The notes under the pieces were generated by a model, which was not told where the DNA came from, made no database searches, and saw only the letters and a list, made by a program, of their open reading frames with translations. Positions 52,678 through 60,892 of a stretch of 64,000 bases of DNA are shown here, in pieces. This DNA comes from Falsiroseomonas frigidaquae. Lineage in GTDB: Bacteria; Pseudomonadota; Alphaproteobacteria; Acetobacterales; Acetobacteraceae. The stretch covers positions 62,001-126,000 of the forward strand of contig NZ_JAAVTX010000003.1 in the NCBI RefSeq assembly GCF_012163145.1. Direction: 5' to 3'. A program made the translations under genes and the position numbers. How positions within the stretch are numbered: the first letter of the stretch is position 1; every line of letters begins with the position of its first letter.

Positions 52678-53853
52678 ATGGGCCTGAACCTGAGGGACGC
52701 CTCCTTCGAAGGCTGGCGGCGCGAGAACGGCCGGATGGGCGTGCGCAACCACGTCATCATCCTGCCGGTGGACGATCTTTCGAACGCTGCCGCTGAGGCG
52801 GTGGCGAACAACATCAAGGGCGCGCTGGCCATCCCGCACGCCTATGGCCGGCTGCAGTTCGGCGCTGACCTCGACCTGCATTTCCGCACGCTGATCGGCA
52901 CCGGCACCAACCCGAATGTCGCCGGCGTCATCGTCATCGGCATCGAGCCGGGCTGGACCGGCAAGATCGTCGAGGGCATCGCCAAGTCGGGCAAGCCGGT
53001 CGAGGGCTTCGCCATCGAGCAGAATGGCGATATTTCGACGATTGCCAGCGCGTCCCGCGCAGCATATCGGCTGGTCAAGCACGCCTCGAAGCTGAAGAAG
53101 TCGAAGGCGCCGCTGGTGGAGCTTTGGGTTTCCACGAAGTGCGGCGAGAGCGACACCACCTCCGGCCTCGCCTCCTGCCCCACCGTCGGCAATTCCTATG
53201 ACAAGCTCTGGGCCAACGGCAATACGCTGGTCTTCGGCGAGACGACGGAGCTGACGGGCGGCGAGCACCTGGTGGCCGCGCGCTGCAAGACGCCCGAGAT
53301 CCGCACGCAGTTCATGGCGATGTTCGACCGCTACCAGCGCGTGGTGGAAGCGAACAAGACCAGCGACCTGTCGGACAGCCAGCCGACCAAGGGCAATATC
53401 GAGGGTGGCCTGACCACCATCGAGGAAAAGGCCCTCGGCAACATCACCAAGATCGGCAAGAAGTGCACGGTCGATGGCGTGCTGGACAAGGCCGAGGTGC
53501 CGACCCATTCCGGCCTGTGGTTCATGGACAGCTCCTCGGCCGCCGCCGAGATGGTGACGCTCTGCGCGGCTTCCGGCTTCGCGGTGCATACCTTCCCGAC
53601 CGGCCAGGGCAATGTCATCGGCAACCCGATCCTGCCGGTGATCAAGCTGACGGCGAACCCCCGCACCCAGCGCACCATGTCCGAGCACATCGACGTCGAC
53701 GTGACCGGCCTGCTGCAGAAGCAGATGAACATGGACGAGGCCGGGGAGGCGCTGCTGGACTGCATCCTGCGCACCGCCGATGGCGAACTGACGGCGGCCG
53801 AGCTGCTCGGCCACCGCGAATTCAGCCTGACGCGGCTCTACGAGAGCGCATGA
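52678..53853 (+). CDS. UxaA/SuyB-type lyase large subunit
   Basis: The 391-residue protein matches the catalytic part of the UxaA/GarD/SuyB family: [20 protein letters not shown], a cysteine in [16 protein letters not shown] that likely takes part in metal or cluster binding, [37 protein letters not shown] and [12 protein letters not shown]. These enzymes eliminate water from altronate/galactarate or sulfite from (2R)-sulfolactate. The split organisation and the opening spelling are closest to what I remember of SuyB, so sulfolactate sulfo-lyase is my leading guess, at low certainty. It forms a two-gene operon with the SAF subunit. Confidence 0.82.
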   Translation: MGLNLRDASFEGWRRENGRMGVRNHVIILPVDDLSNAAAEAVANNIKGALAIPHAYGRLQFGADLDLHFRTLIGTGTNPNVAGVIVIGIEPGWTGKIVEGIAKSGKPVEGFAIEQNGDISTIASASRAAYRLVKHASKLKKSKAPLVELWVSTKCGESDTTSGLASCPTVGNSYDKLWANGNTLVFGETTELTGGEHLVAARCKTPEIRTQFMAMFDRYQRVVEANKTSDLSDSQPTKGNIEGGLTTIEEKALGNITKIGKKCTVDGVLDKAEVPTHSGLWFMDSSSAAAEMVTLCAASGFAVHTFPTGQGNVIGNPILPVIKLTANPRTQRTMSEHIDVDVTGLLQKQMNMDEAGEALLDCILRTADGELTAAELLGHREFSLTRLYESA

Positions 53854-53908
53854 AGCCTTCGGCGCCGGGCCTCGGCCCGGCGCCGCATCGCGGGGATGAT
53901 GCCACGCC

Positions 53909-54493
53909 GTGACCCCGGCCATCTTCGCAGACCTGCAGCACCGCCACGCGGAACCGCATCGCGCGCATCATGACTGGGCGCGCATCTCCGGCATGCTGGC
54001 CATGGCGGAGGAGGTTTCCCACGCGCTGTCGGACAAGCCGGCCTTCATCCTGGCCATCCTGTTCCACACCGCCATCTTCGACCGCGCCAATCCGGAGGCG
54101 GAGGCGCAGAGCATCCGCGTGATGCACCGCCATCTCGGCCGGACCCTGCCGCGGCACATGCTGGCGCGGGCGGAGACGCTGATCCACGCCGTGCTGCGCC
54201 AGGAAGCGCCGGAGACGGACGACCCCGGCCTGCGCGCCGATGCGGCGCTGCTGCTCGACATGGACAATGCGGTACTGGGCGAGACGGCTGCGCGCTTCGA
54301 CGCCTTCGAGGCCGCGAACCGCCACGAATACGCGCATCTGCCGGATGACCGCTACCGCGCCGGGCGGATCGCCGCGCTGCAGATGCTGCTGTGGCGCGAC
54401 CGCATCTACCACACCGACCGCTATTGGCTGGAGCGCGAGAAGCGGGCGCGGCGCAACATCGAATACGCGTTGGTCCAGCTCGAAGGCCGCTGA
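53909..54493 (+). CDS. HD-superfamily-like protein with altered metal site
   Basis: This 194-residue protein is related to the predicted HD-domain hydrolases of COG4339 (RHAEPHRAHHDWARI near the start, LFHTAIFDRANPEAEAQSI, LDMDNAVLG, and REKRARRNIEYAL at the end). Where family members have a W-F-H-D-A-x-Y-D motif, this one has L-F-H-T-A-I-F-D, so the metal-binding HD doublet is H-T. It may have lost hydrolase activity. The start is a GTG at 53909; the ATGs just upstream are out of frame. It follows the UxaA-type genes by 55 bp. Confidence 0.78.
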   Translation: MTPAIFADLQHRHAEPHRAHHDWARISGMLAMAEEVSHALSDKPAFILAILFHTAIFDRANPEAEAQSIRVMHRHLGRTLPRHMLARAETLIHAVLRQEAPETDDPGLRADAALLLDMDNAVLGETAARFDAFEAANRHEYAHLPDDRYRAGRIAALQMLLWRDRIYHTDRYWLEREKRARRNIEYALVQLEGR

Positions 54494-54577
54494 GGCCGGC
54501 GAATCGCGACCGGGGCTGTCTCAGGCGGCCCGCAGGGCCTTGGCTCGCCGCGCCGGCGCCCGGCGCCTGAGGGCAAA

Positions 54578-55411
54578 TCAGTGATGAATAAACACCGGGC
54601 AGCGCGCGCGGCGCAGCAGGGCGTGGGTGGCACTGCCGGTGAACAGGCGGCGCAGGCCGCTTTCCTCGAAGGACCCCACCACCAGCATGCGTGCCTGCAG
54701 GGCCTCCGCCTCGGCCAGCAGCAGGTCGGCCGGGCGGCCGCCGACCATGGCGAGCGGCGTAGCCTCCAGCCCATGGCGGCGCAGATAGGTGCAGCCCTCC
54801 TCCGCCATGGCCAGCGCTTCCTCCCGCGTCTCGGCGGCGGAGGCGACGCGCAGCGGGGCGCCCTCGGCCAGTCCGAGCAGAGCAAAAAGCTGCAGCGCCA
54901 CCATGGCAGGGATCGAGGCGTCGTAGCCGACCAGCACCGGACCCTCCGCCAGCACCGGCGCCGGGGGGATCACCAGCAGCGGGCGGGCACCTTCCAGCAG
55001 CAGGCGCTCGATCACCGGCGCGACGCCTTCCTCCGTCGCTTCCAGGCCGAGGGTGCTGTCGCGGCCGATCACCAGCAGGTCATGGGTGGCGCCGGCGCGC
55101 AGCAGGGCCGGCTCCGGCGCGTCATCCAGCTTCACTTCATCATAGGGGTGGCCGGCCGCCGCGGCGGCGCATTCGGCCAGCGCCAGCTGCGCGTCTTCCT
55201 GCGCCCGCTTGACCCGGGCTGCGTCGCGCTTCGCCTTGAAGGCGGCACCACCGAGCGGGACGAGTTCATGCTCGCTTTCGGTATGCGGCCGGTCCAGCAC
55301 CACCGCAGCGGTCAACACGGCCCCGGTGCGACGCGACAATGCGATGGCGGCATCGCGTGCCGCCTTGGCACCGGGCGTGTCATCCAAAGCGACCAGAATG
55401 CTACGCAGCAT
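54578..55411 (-). CDS. Tandem-domain universal stress protein
   Basis: The 277-residue protein contains two Usp domains (about 1-150 and 155-277). The second has the ATP-binding pattern G-x2-...-G-S-A-T (VVGSFEESGLRRLFTGSATHALL); in the first it is degenerate. Universal stress proteins support survival under starvation and oxidative or membrane stress. The gene has its own ribosome site (GGAGGA before the ATG). Its upstream gap of 184 bp is filled by the structured element at 55473-55597. Confidence 0.88.
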   Translation of the reverse strand: MLRSILVALDDTPGAKAARDAAIALSRRTGAVLTAAVVLDRPHTESEHELVPLGGAAFKAKRDAARVKRAQEDAQLALAECAAAAAGHPYDEVKLDDAPEPALLRAGATHDLLVIGRDSTLGLEATEEGVAPVIERLLLEGARPLLVIPPAPVLAEGPVLVGYDASIPAMVALQLFALLGLAEGAPLRVASAAETREEALAMAEEGCTYLRRHGLEATPLAMVGGRPADLLLAEAEALQARMLVVGSFEESGLRRLFTGSATHALLRRARCPVFIHH

Positions 55412-55472
55412 AGGCGATCCTCCTGCCCGCCCATCCTAACGCAGCATTGGCGCCGGCGGCACCCTGCCCCCG

Positions 55473-55597
55473 GAGCCTGACCCATAAGGTCGGCGGCTGA
55501 GAGCCGGTCGCGGATTTTTCGTCCTGGCCAGGACGGCGACGCCGCCAGGGCTGAAAAGCCGCACTGGACCGACCCGCCGATCTTCCGGGTCAGGCTC
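55473..55597. other. Long imperfect stem, possible structured RNA or palindromic element
   Basis: GAGCCTGACCC at 55473-55483 is the exact inverse of 55587-55597, and AAGGTCGGCGG at 55486-55496 pairs with 55574-55584 with one G-U pair. Further inward are stems 55505-55509/55567-55571, 55510-55513/55559-55562, 55516-55520/55553-55557 and 55523-55528/55544-55549. The whole 125 bp can fold as one rod. A 16 bp perfect palindrome (55520-55535) competes with the inner part. The right arm reaches into the stop codon of the 44-residue peptide gene. Possibilities are a strong terminator, a small RNA or a MITE-like repeat. Confidence 0.55.
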
Positions 55598-55730
55598 AGT
55601 GGCAGGCGGCGCAGGTGCCGGCGGCCAGGCGGCCGATTTCGCCCGGCGCCTGAACGCCCTGCATCAGCAGCCAATGCCCAAGCAGCGCGACACCCGCCAG
55701 CACCACCAGCAGCCCGACCAGCCTGAGCAT
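55596..55730 (-). CDS. 44-residue membrane peptide ending in a CXXCH heme motif
   Basis: This small gene is 45 codons including stop. The peptide has one hydrophobic span (residues 2-23, MLRLVGLLVVLAGVALLGHW) and a short external tail that ends exactly with G-T-C-A-A-C-H, a c-type heme attachment motif (C40-A-A-C43-H44). A purine-rich AAAGGGG precedes the ATG by 8 nt. It lies 58 bp after the class D beta-lactamase gene on the same strand and is probably the last gene of that operon. It could be a true mini-cytochrome or a truncated cytochrome N-terminus; no continuation was found in the other frames. Confidence 0.6.
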   Translation of the reverse strand: MLRLVGLLVVLAGVALLGHWLLMQGVQAPGEIGRLAAGTCAACH

Positions 55731-55788
55731 GGCAAAGCCCCTTTCCCGGATGGCGCGCAGGCTACAGAGCGCGATGGCGGGCTGACAG

Positions 55789-56616
55789 TTACGACAGCGG
55801 GAAGCCGGCCGGCAGCAGCCCGGCCGCGCCGAGCAGCCGCAGCGCCGCCTCGCGCCGGAAGTCCCGCAGCGCGGCCATGTCCGGTGCCGTCGTGTGCAGC
55901 GCGAAGGCCACGGGCGGCGCGGCCTGCCGGCGCAGGAAGCCGACATACCAGCCCTCCGCCCCAGCAGGCCGTCGCGGACCGGCGCCGGTCTTGCCGTGCA
56001 GTACCAGGCCCGGCGCCGCGCCGGCGCGGCTGGCCTCCTCCAGCGCCGCCAGGCTGGCGGGGCTGACGCCGAGGCGGCCTTCCAGCAATGCGGCCAGGAA
56101 GCCCACCTGTTCCCGCACCGAAATCCGCAGCGTGCCGTCCAGCCAGAAGCGGTCCGATCCCTCTGCCGCCACCGCATTGCCGTAGCGCCAGCGGGCCAGC
56201 GTCGCCCGGTAGCGCGCGCCGCCCACCGCCTGCGCCAGGTCGCGGAAGTACCAGACGGTGGAATCGGCGAAGGCGCTGCGGAGCGTCTGGTCGCGGCGCC
56301 AGGCGGCCGGCCACCAGGCGGCGGCCGGGCGCCGCGCCGGGTTCCAGCGCCGGGGCGTGTCCAGCCCGTCCACCACGCCTTCCTCCAGCGCGATCAGCAG
56401 ATTGGGGATCTTGAAGCTGGACCAGGTCGTGTGGCGGCGGTCCAGGGCGCTGCCCGCCAGCACCCATGCGCGGCCGCCGACCTCCTGCGCCAGGAAGCTG
56501 ACATCCCGCCCGGAATCGGCGCCGAGCGCGATGCGCGGCAGGGTCTGCTCCGCCTGCGCCAGCACCGGCCGCGCGGCCAGCGCCGCCGCCCCCGCCAGGA
56601 CCAGACGGCGCCTCAT
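55789..56616 (-). CDS. Class D (OXA-type) beta-lactamase
   Basis: The 275-residue exported protein has a signal peptide (1-20, ending PVLA) and every class D hallmark: S66-S67-F68-K69 with nucleophile S66 and carbamylatable K69, S119-T-V121, Y145-G-N147, the omega-loop segment R-F-W-L-D-G at 156-161, K209-T-G211 and W223. Class D enzymes hydrolyse penicillins and sometimes other beta-lactams in the periplasm. The start at 56616 lies 7 nt after the MFS stop, so the two are co-transcribed. It belongs to the chromosomal context here; no mobile element flanks it. Confidence 0.92.
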   Translation of the reverse strand: MRRRLVLAGAAALAARPVLAQAEQTLPRIALGADSGRDVSFLAQEVGGRAWVLAGSALDRRHTTWSSFKIPNLLIALEEGVVDGLDTPRRWNPARRPAAAWWPAAWRRDQTLRSAFADSTVWYFRDLAQAVGGARYRATLARWRYGNAVAAEGSDRFWLDGTLRISVREQVGFLAALLEGRLGVSPASLAALEEASRAGAAPGLVLHGKTGAGPRRPAGAEGWYVGFLRRQAAPPVAFALHTTAPDMAALRDFRREAALRLLGAAGLLPAGFPLS

Positions 56617-56623
56617 CGGGGCC

Positions 56624-57841
56624 TCATCGGGGGCGAAGTGCCAGGAAGCCGAGCGAGCACACCACCAGCCCCGCTGCGAAAGTGGCCAGCGCCGCGGCCG
56701 GGCCGCCCCAGCCGGCCATGGCTCCCGACAGCGCCTGGAACACCGCGGCACCGGCGAAGAAGAACAGGTTGGCGGCGGAAAGCGCCCGCCCCGCCTGCTC
56801 CGGCGGCACCGCCGAGCGGACGATGGAGAAGGCCAGCACCTGGAAGGAGATGACGGCGCCGAAGGCCACCAGCAGCGCCGCATCCCAGGCCACCGGCAGC
56901 ATCGGCCGGCCCAGCGCCTCCGCCAGCCAGCCGCCGGGGCCGCCGCCGATGATCAGCAGGATGAAGCCGGCACAGAGCAGGTGGCTGCCCGCCAACAGGG
57001 CGCGGGCATGGCCGATGCGGCGCAGCACCAGCCCGGCCAGCAGCGGGCCGATGGTCAGCGCCACGGTGCAGGCCAGCAGCACATTGCCGGCATCGACGCG
57101 GTCCAGCCCCTTGCCCTCCATCAGCCAGGGCCCGCCCCAAAGGCCCCGCAGGCCCAGCACCGCGGCGAAGGAGGCGAAGACGAAGACCATCACGCCGCGC
57201 AGCGCCGGCTGGGCGGCCATATGCGCCACCTGCCGCACATCCTCCGCCAGGCTACGCGGTGGCTGCGCTTCGGGCCGGTCCCGCGGCACCAGCAGCGCCA
57301 CCAGCGGCAGGGCGAGCGTCGCGATGCCGGCGCAGGCCCAGAAGCCGGCGCGCCAATCCACCGCCTCGATCAGCAAGGCGAGCGGGCTGGCCGAGAGCAG
57401 CATGCCGGTATTGCCCACCGCCTGGATCAGCCCGGACCAGACCGCGAAGCGGGAAGTGGTGAGGCCGCGGGCGGCGAAGGTGATCGGGCACATCAGCATG
57501 CCCGAGCACCCGGCCCCAAGGACGATCTGGGCAAACAGCATGGACCAGGGCCCGGTCGCCAGCGCCCCCAGCACCGCGCCGCATCCGGCCACCGTCAGCA
57601 GGCCGAGGGCCACGCGCTGCACGCCGAAGCGATCGAGCGCGATGCCGACCGGGATCATCACCACGGCGAAGGCCAGCGGGAAGGCGCCGGTGATCTGCGC
57701 CAGCGCCTCCGCCCCCAGGCCGAGGTCGCGCATCAGCACATCCGCCGCCACCGCCGGAATCGTCCGCACGGCATTCGAGAAAATGTGGCCGAGGCACAGC
57801 ACCAGGATGGGCAGCGCCATCCCGGCCTGGGCGGGGGACAT
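56624..57841 (-). CDS. MFS transporter
   Basis: The 405-residue protein has twelve predicted membrane spans and the major facilitator loop pattern (GIALDRFGVQRVAL between spans 2 and 3, PEQAGRALSAANL between 10 and 11). It probably takes up an organic anion or exports a compound; the substrate cannot be read from sequence. The ATG at 57841 is used; a GTG three bases upstream is possible. It lies 4 nt after the FAD-linked dehydrogenase stop and 7 nt before the beta-lactamase start, in a tight operon. Confidence 0.88.
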   Translation of the reverse strand: MSPAQAGMALPILVLCLGHIFSNAVRTIPAVAADVLMRDLGLGAEALAQITGAFPLAFAVVMIPVGIALDRFGVQRVALGLLTVAGCGAVLGALATGPWSMLFAQIVLGAGCSGMLMCPITFAARGLTTSRFAVWSGLIQAVGNTGMLLSASPLALLIEAVDWRAGFWACAGIATLALPLVALLVPRDRPEAQPPRSLAEDVRQVAHMAAQPALRGVMVFVFASFAAVLGLRGLWGGPWLMEGKGLDRVDAGNVLLACTVALTIGPLLAGLVLRRIGHARALLAGSHLLCAGFILLIIGGGPGGWLAEALGRPMLPVAWDAALLVAFGAVISFQVLAFSIVRSAVPPEQAGRALSAANLFFFAGAAVFQALSGAMAGWGGPAAALATFAAGLVVCSLGFLALRPR

Positions 57842-57845
57842 CACC

Positions 57846-59240
57846 TCAATTCCGGAACATCTTCCCCGGATTCATGATGCCCTTGGGGTCCAGCGTCGCC
57901 TTCAGGCTGCGCATCACGGCCAGCGCCTCCGCGCCATGTTCCGTCTCCAGGAATTCCCGCTTGCCGAGGCCGATGCCATGCTCGCCGGAACAGGTGCCGC
58001 CCAGCGACAACCCGCGCGCCACCACGCGCCGGTCCATGTCCCAGGCGCCTTCCAGCCCCTTCGGATCCTCCGGATTGTAGAGGATCATCTGGTGGAAATT
58101 GCCGTCGCCGACATGACCGACGATGCAGGTGGTGTGGCCGAGTTCGGTGGCTTCCTGCTTGGCGCCGACCAGCGCCTCCGCCAGGCGGGAGATCGGCACG
58201 CAGACATCGGTGGTCAGCGCCTTGTGGCCGGGCTTCCAGGCGATGCCGGCCCAGTAGCTGTCATGCCGGGCCTTCCACAGCTTGGCGCGCTCCGCCGGGT
58301 CCGTCGCCCAGCGGAAGCCGCTGCCGCCATTGTCGCTGGTGATCGCCTCGACCAGCCCGGCCTGTTCGGCCACGGCGGCCTCCGTGCCGTGGAATTCCAG
58401 GAACAGCGTGGGCAGGGGCACGAAGCCCTCCAGCTTCGAGAAGGCGATGGAGGCAGCCATCATGTCGTCGTCCAGCAGCTCGATCCGCGCCACGGGGATG
58501 CCGAGCTGCATGACCTGGATGGTGCTTTCCACCGCCCCGGCGAGCGTCGGGAACTGCACCACCGCGCTGCTCATCGCCTCCGGGATGCCGTGCAGGCGCA
58601 GGCGGACCTTGGTGACGACGCCGAGTGTGCCCTCGCTGCCGACGAACAGGCGGGTCAGGTCATAGCCATTGGCGGCCTTGCGGGTGCGGCCGCCGGTGGT
58701 GATGACCCGGCCATCGGCCAGCACCACTTCCAGCCCCAGCACGTTTTCGCGAATGGTGCCGTAGCGCACGGCGTTCGTGCCGGAGGCGCGGGTCGCCACC
58801 ATGCCGCCCAAGGTGCAGTGACTGCCTGGGTCAACCGGGAAGAACAGGCCCTTATCCCGGAGAAATTCGTTGAGCTGCTGGCGCGTCACGCCCGGCTCCA
58901 GCAGGCAGTCCATGTCCTGCTCGTTCACCTCCAGCACCGCCGTCATGCGGGACAGGTCCAGGCTGACGCCGGCGCGCACCGGGTTCACATGGCCTTCCAG
59001 GCTGGTGCCGGCGCCGAAGGGCACCACGGGCACGCCATGCTGGTGGCACAGCGCCAGAAGCTGGCTGACCTCCTGCGTCGTCTCCACGAAGGCGACGGCA
59101 TCCGGCATGGTCGGCGTGGAGCTGTCCTCGCCATGGCTGTGCTGCTCGCGGATCGCGGCGTTGATCGTCATGCGGTCACCCAGGAAGGCGGTGCCGGCGG
59201 CGATCACGGCATCGACCGGGCGGGGGGAGATGGTGTTCAT
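57846..59240 (-). CDS. FAD-linked 2-hydroxyacid dehydrogenase (D-lactate dehydrogenase, cytochrome type)
   Basis: The 464-residue protein has a VAO/PCMH FAD-binding domain (VVPFGAGTSLEGHV, GSHCTLGGMVATRASGTNAVRYG, LFVGSEGTLGVVT) and the FAD-oxidase C-terminal domain (VGHVGDGNFH, CSGEHGIGLGKREFLE, and PKGIMNPGKMF). This is the layout of D-lactate dehydrogenase (cytochrome) and glycolate oxidase GlcD. The enzyme oxidises a D-2-hydroxyacid and passes electrons to a cytochrome or quinone. It heads the leftward operon with the MFS, beta-lactamase and CXXCH peptide genes. It is divergent from the aldolase gene across 119 bp. Confidence 0.9.
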   Translation of the reverse strand: MNTISPRPVDAVIAAGTAFLGDRMTINAAIREQHSHGEDSSTPTMPDAVAFVETTQEVSQLLALCHQHGVPVVPFGAGTSLEGHVNPVRAGVSLDLSRMTAVLEVNEQDMDCLLEPGVTRQQLNEFLRDKGLFFPVDPGSHCTLGGMVATRASGTNAVRYGTIRENVLGLEVVLADGRVITTGGRTRKAANGYDLTRLFVGSEGTLGVVTKVRLRLHGIPEAMSSAVVQFPTLAGAVESTIQVMQLGIPVARIELLDDDMMAASIAFSKLEGFVPLPTLFLEFHGTEAAVAEQAGLVEAITSDNGGSGFRWATDPAERAKLWKARHDSYWAGIAWKPGHKALTTDVCVPISRLAEALVGAKQEATELGHTTCIVGHVGDGNFHQMILYNPEDPKGLEGAWDMDRRVVARGLSLGGTCSGEHGIGLGKREFLETEHGAEALAVMRSLKATLDPKGIMNPGKMFRN

Positions 59241-59359
59241 GCGGCGCAGCTTGCCATGCGGAAACCTGCCTCGCAAAGCGCCCCAGGCGCGTTGACGCCC
59301 CAACGGCCCCGGCCTAGCGTCCCAGTCATCATACAACCACCCGCGGGGGAACGAAGAAA

Positions 59360-60115
59360 ATGGCAAACGGCGTCAAGGCGGCCTGGGCAGCAGGCAAGCC
59401 GGTGGTGAACGGGTGGCTCGCCATCCCGAGCGGCTTCACCGCCGAGGTGATGGCCCTGGCCGGCTGGGACAGCCTGACGGTGGACATCCAGCACGGCCTG
59501 CAGGACTACATGTCCATGGTCGCCTGCTTTCAGGGCATGCAGCCGCATGGCGTCACGCCGATGGTCCGCGTGCCGTGGAACGAGCCGGGCATCATCGGCA
59601 AAGTCTTGGACGGTGGGGCCAAGGGCGTGATCTGCCCGATGGTGAACACGGAAGCCGAGGCCCGCGCGCTGGTCTCCTATTGCCGCTACCCCAACAAGGG
59701 CACGCGCAGCTTCGGCCCGATCCGGTCCGGCATGTATGGCGCAGCGGCCGACACCGATGCGGCGAATGAGGACGTGCTGGTGATCCCGATGATCGAGACC
59801 AAGACGGCGCTCGACAACCTGGAAGCCATCGTCAATGTGCCGGGCGTGGACGCCATCTATATCGGCCCGTCCGACCTCAGCCTGTCGCTCGGCATGGCGC
59901 CGCTGCAGGACCGGCGGGAGCCGGAATTCCTGGCGGTGCTGGACAAGATCCGCACCACCGCCCAGGCGGCCGGGGTGAAGGTGGGCATCCACACCATGAC
60001 GGGCCAGTACTCGAAGGAGATGTTCGAGCGCGGCTTCAACCTGGCGACCATCATGAACGACAGCGGCCTGATGCTGACGGCCGCGAAGGCGCAGGTGGCG
60101 GTCGCGCGGGGCTGA
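59360..60115 (+). CDS. HpcH/HpaI family aldolase
   Basis: This 251-residue class II pyruvate aldolase-type TIM barrel has NGWLAIPSGFTAEVMALAGWD at the start, VDIQHGLQDY (where better known members have an E-H pair), VRVPWNEPGIIGKVLDGGAKGVICPMV, the metal ligand in IPMIET and the distal IYIGPSDLSLSLG. Family members cleave 4-hydroxy-2-oxo acids to pyruvate and an aldehyde. The Q in place of E near the active site marks a divergent subfamily. It is transcribed alone, divergently from the FAD-linked dehydrogenase gene. Confidence 0.88.
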   Translation: MANGVKAAWAAGKPVVNGWLAIPSGFTAEVMALAGWDSLTVDIQHGLQDYMSMVACFQGMQPHGVTPMVRVPWNEPGIIGKVLDGGAKGVICPMVNTEAEARALVSYCRYPNKGTRSFGPIRSGMYGAAADTDAANEDVLVIPMIETKTALDNLEAIVNVPGVDAIYIGPSDLSLSLGMAPLQDRREPEFLAVLDKIRTTAQAAGVKVGIHTMTGQYSKEMFERGFNLATIMNDSGLMLTAAKAQVAVARG

Positions 60116-60165
60116 GCCTCCCGGACAGGGACAGGGGCTTCGGCCCCTGTCTCAATGAGGCCAAG

Positions 60166-60705
60166 CTAGGCGACGATTCCGCCGCCTCGCATGACCTTCT
60201 CGAACTGGAAGGCATCGCCATCGGGCAGGTCGTCCTGGGCCGGGTGGTTCGGGTCGGAATGGTGCTTGTTGAAGAACTCGATAATCCTGAAGCCGCACTT
60301 GTTGACGTAGAAGTGGATGTTTCGCTTCTCGAAATACGGGGTGTGCGTCTGCCATGTGATCGTCTCGGGATATCTCTGCTCGATGGCGCGCCAGGCCTCG
60401 AGGCCGATACCGCGACCCTGCTCGCCCACCCGCAGGAAGAACAGGTCGAGCGCGTTGTGATGGGTTGTCGTGTCGATGGTCAGCACGGCGCCGCCAACCT
60501 TCTGACCGTTGCACAGGATGCGCAGCACCACGGCGCCCGGGGCATTCATCGCATTGGCAAGATCTTCGTCCGATGGGATGGGCCCGTCCGGTAGCGATCC
60601 GAACTCATCGACCACAGCCACCGCGAAGGCGTCCTGCAGTTCCTTCTTGAAGTCGGCGACGTCGCTGGGTTCCGCAACGGCGAGGGTGATCAGGTCTTCG
60701 CTCAT
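60166..60705 (-). CDS. GNAT family N-acetyltransferase, atypically low GC
   Basis: The 179-residue protein has the GNAT acetyl-CoA-binding motif A (FFLRVGEQGRGIGLEAWRAIE) and a typical C-terminal block (FYVNKCGFRIIEFFNKHH). Substrate is unknown. Bases 60241-60360 are only about 50-53% GC against roughly 70% around it, which suggests recent transfer. It lies between the aldolase gene (convergent) and a palindrome-filled gap. Confidence 0.85.
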   Translation of the reverse strand: MSEDLITLAVAEPSDVADFKKELQDAFAVAVVDEFGSLPDGPIPSDEDLANAMNAPGAVVLRILCNGQKVGGAVLTIDTTTHHNALDLFFLRVGEQGRGIGLEAWRAIEQRYPETITWQTHTPYFEKRNIHFYVNKCGFRIIEFFNKHHSDPNHPAQDDLPDGDAFQFEKVMRGGGIVA

Positions 60706-60836
60706 GGCGTAAGCCTATATCGCCATGCACCCGAGGTTTAGTGCGGCACAGGGGCAAGAGCGGTCGCCTGGTGCATAAACCAGAACGTCTGCCCGAGGCT
60801 GATCCCGCCGAAGCCCTCCCCCACGCTTGCGGGGAG

Positions 60837-60892
60837 CTGCGGCGCTGCAGCAGCGCCGCAGGCTGGTTGGGTGGGGGGCAAGCCCCTCACCC
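60837..60892. repeat. Two adjacent palindromes before the lactonase stop
   Basis: 60837-60861 is a perfect 11 bp stem with a CAG loop. 60869-60879 pairs with 60882-60892 with one mismatch and a two-base loop, and overlaps the stop codon of the SMP-30 gene (60887-60889). They resemble the palindromes at 18430-18454 in stem length and loop size. The rest of the 181 bp gap (60706-60886) shows nothing else. Confidence 0.65.

Noticed and set aside
55491-55505. CTGAGAG motif suggesting a TPP riboswitch in the structured element
   Set aside because: The remaining conserved thi-box segments are missing and no thiamine gene is nearby.
55600-55630. SRP (4.5S) RNA or tRNA in the same gap
   Set aside because: The GGTCAGG-type SRP apical motif and any cloverleaf were not found.
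55312-55674. Frameshifted continuation of the CXXCH peptide into a full cytochrome c
   Set aside because: The other frames after the stop lack the G-P and M-x-x-heme-ligand motifs expected of a cytochrome, so a simple frameshift is not supported.
56258-59408. Long plus-strand frames opposite the OXA/MFS/dehydrogenase operon
   Set aside because: The minus-strand genes carry full catalytic motifs; these frames show no recognisable domain.
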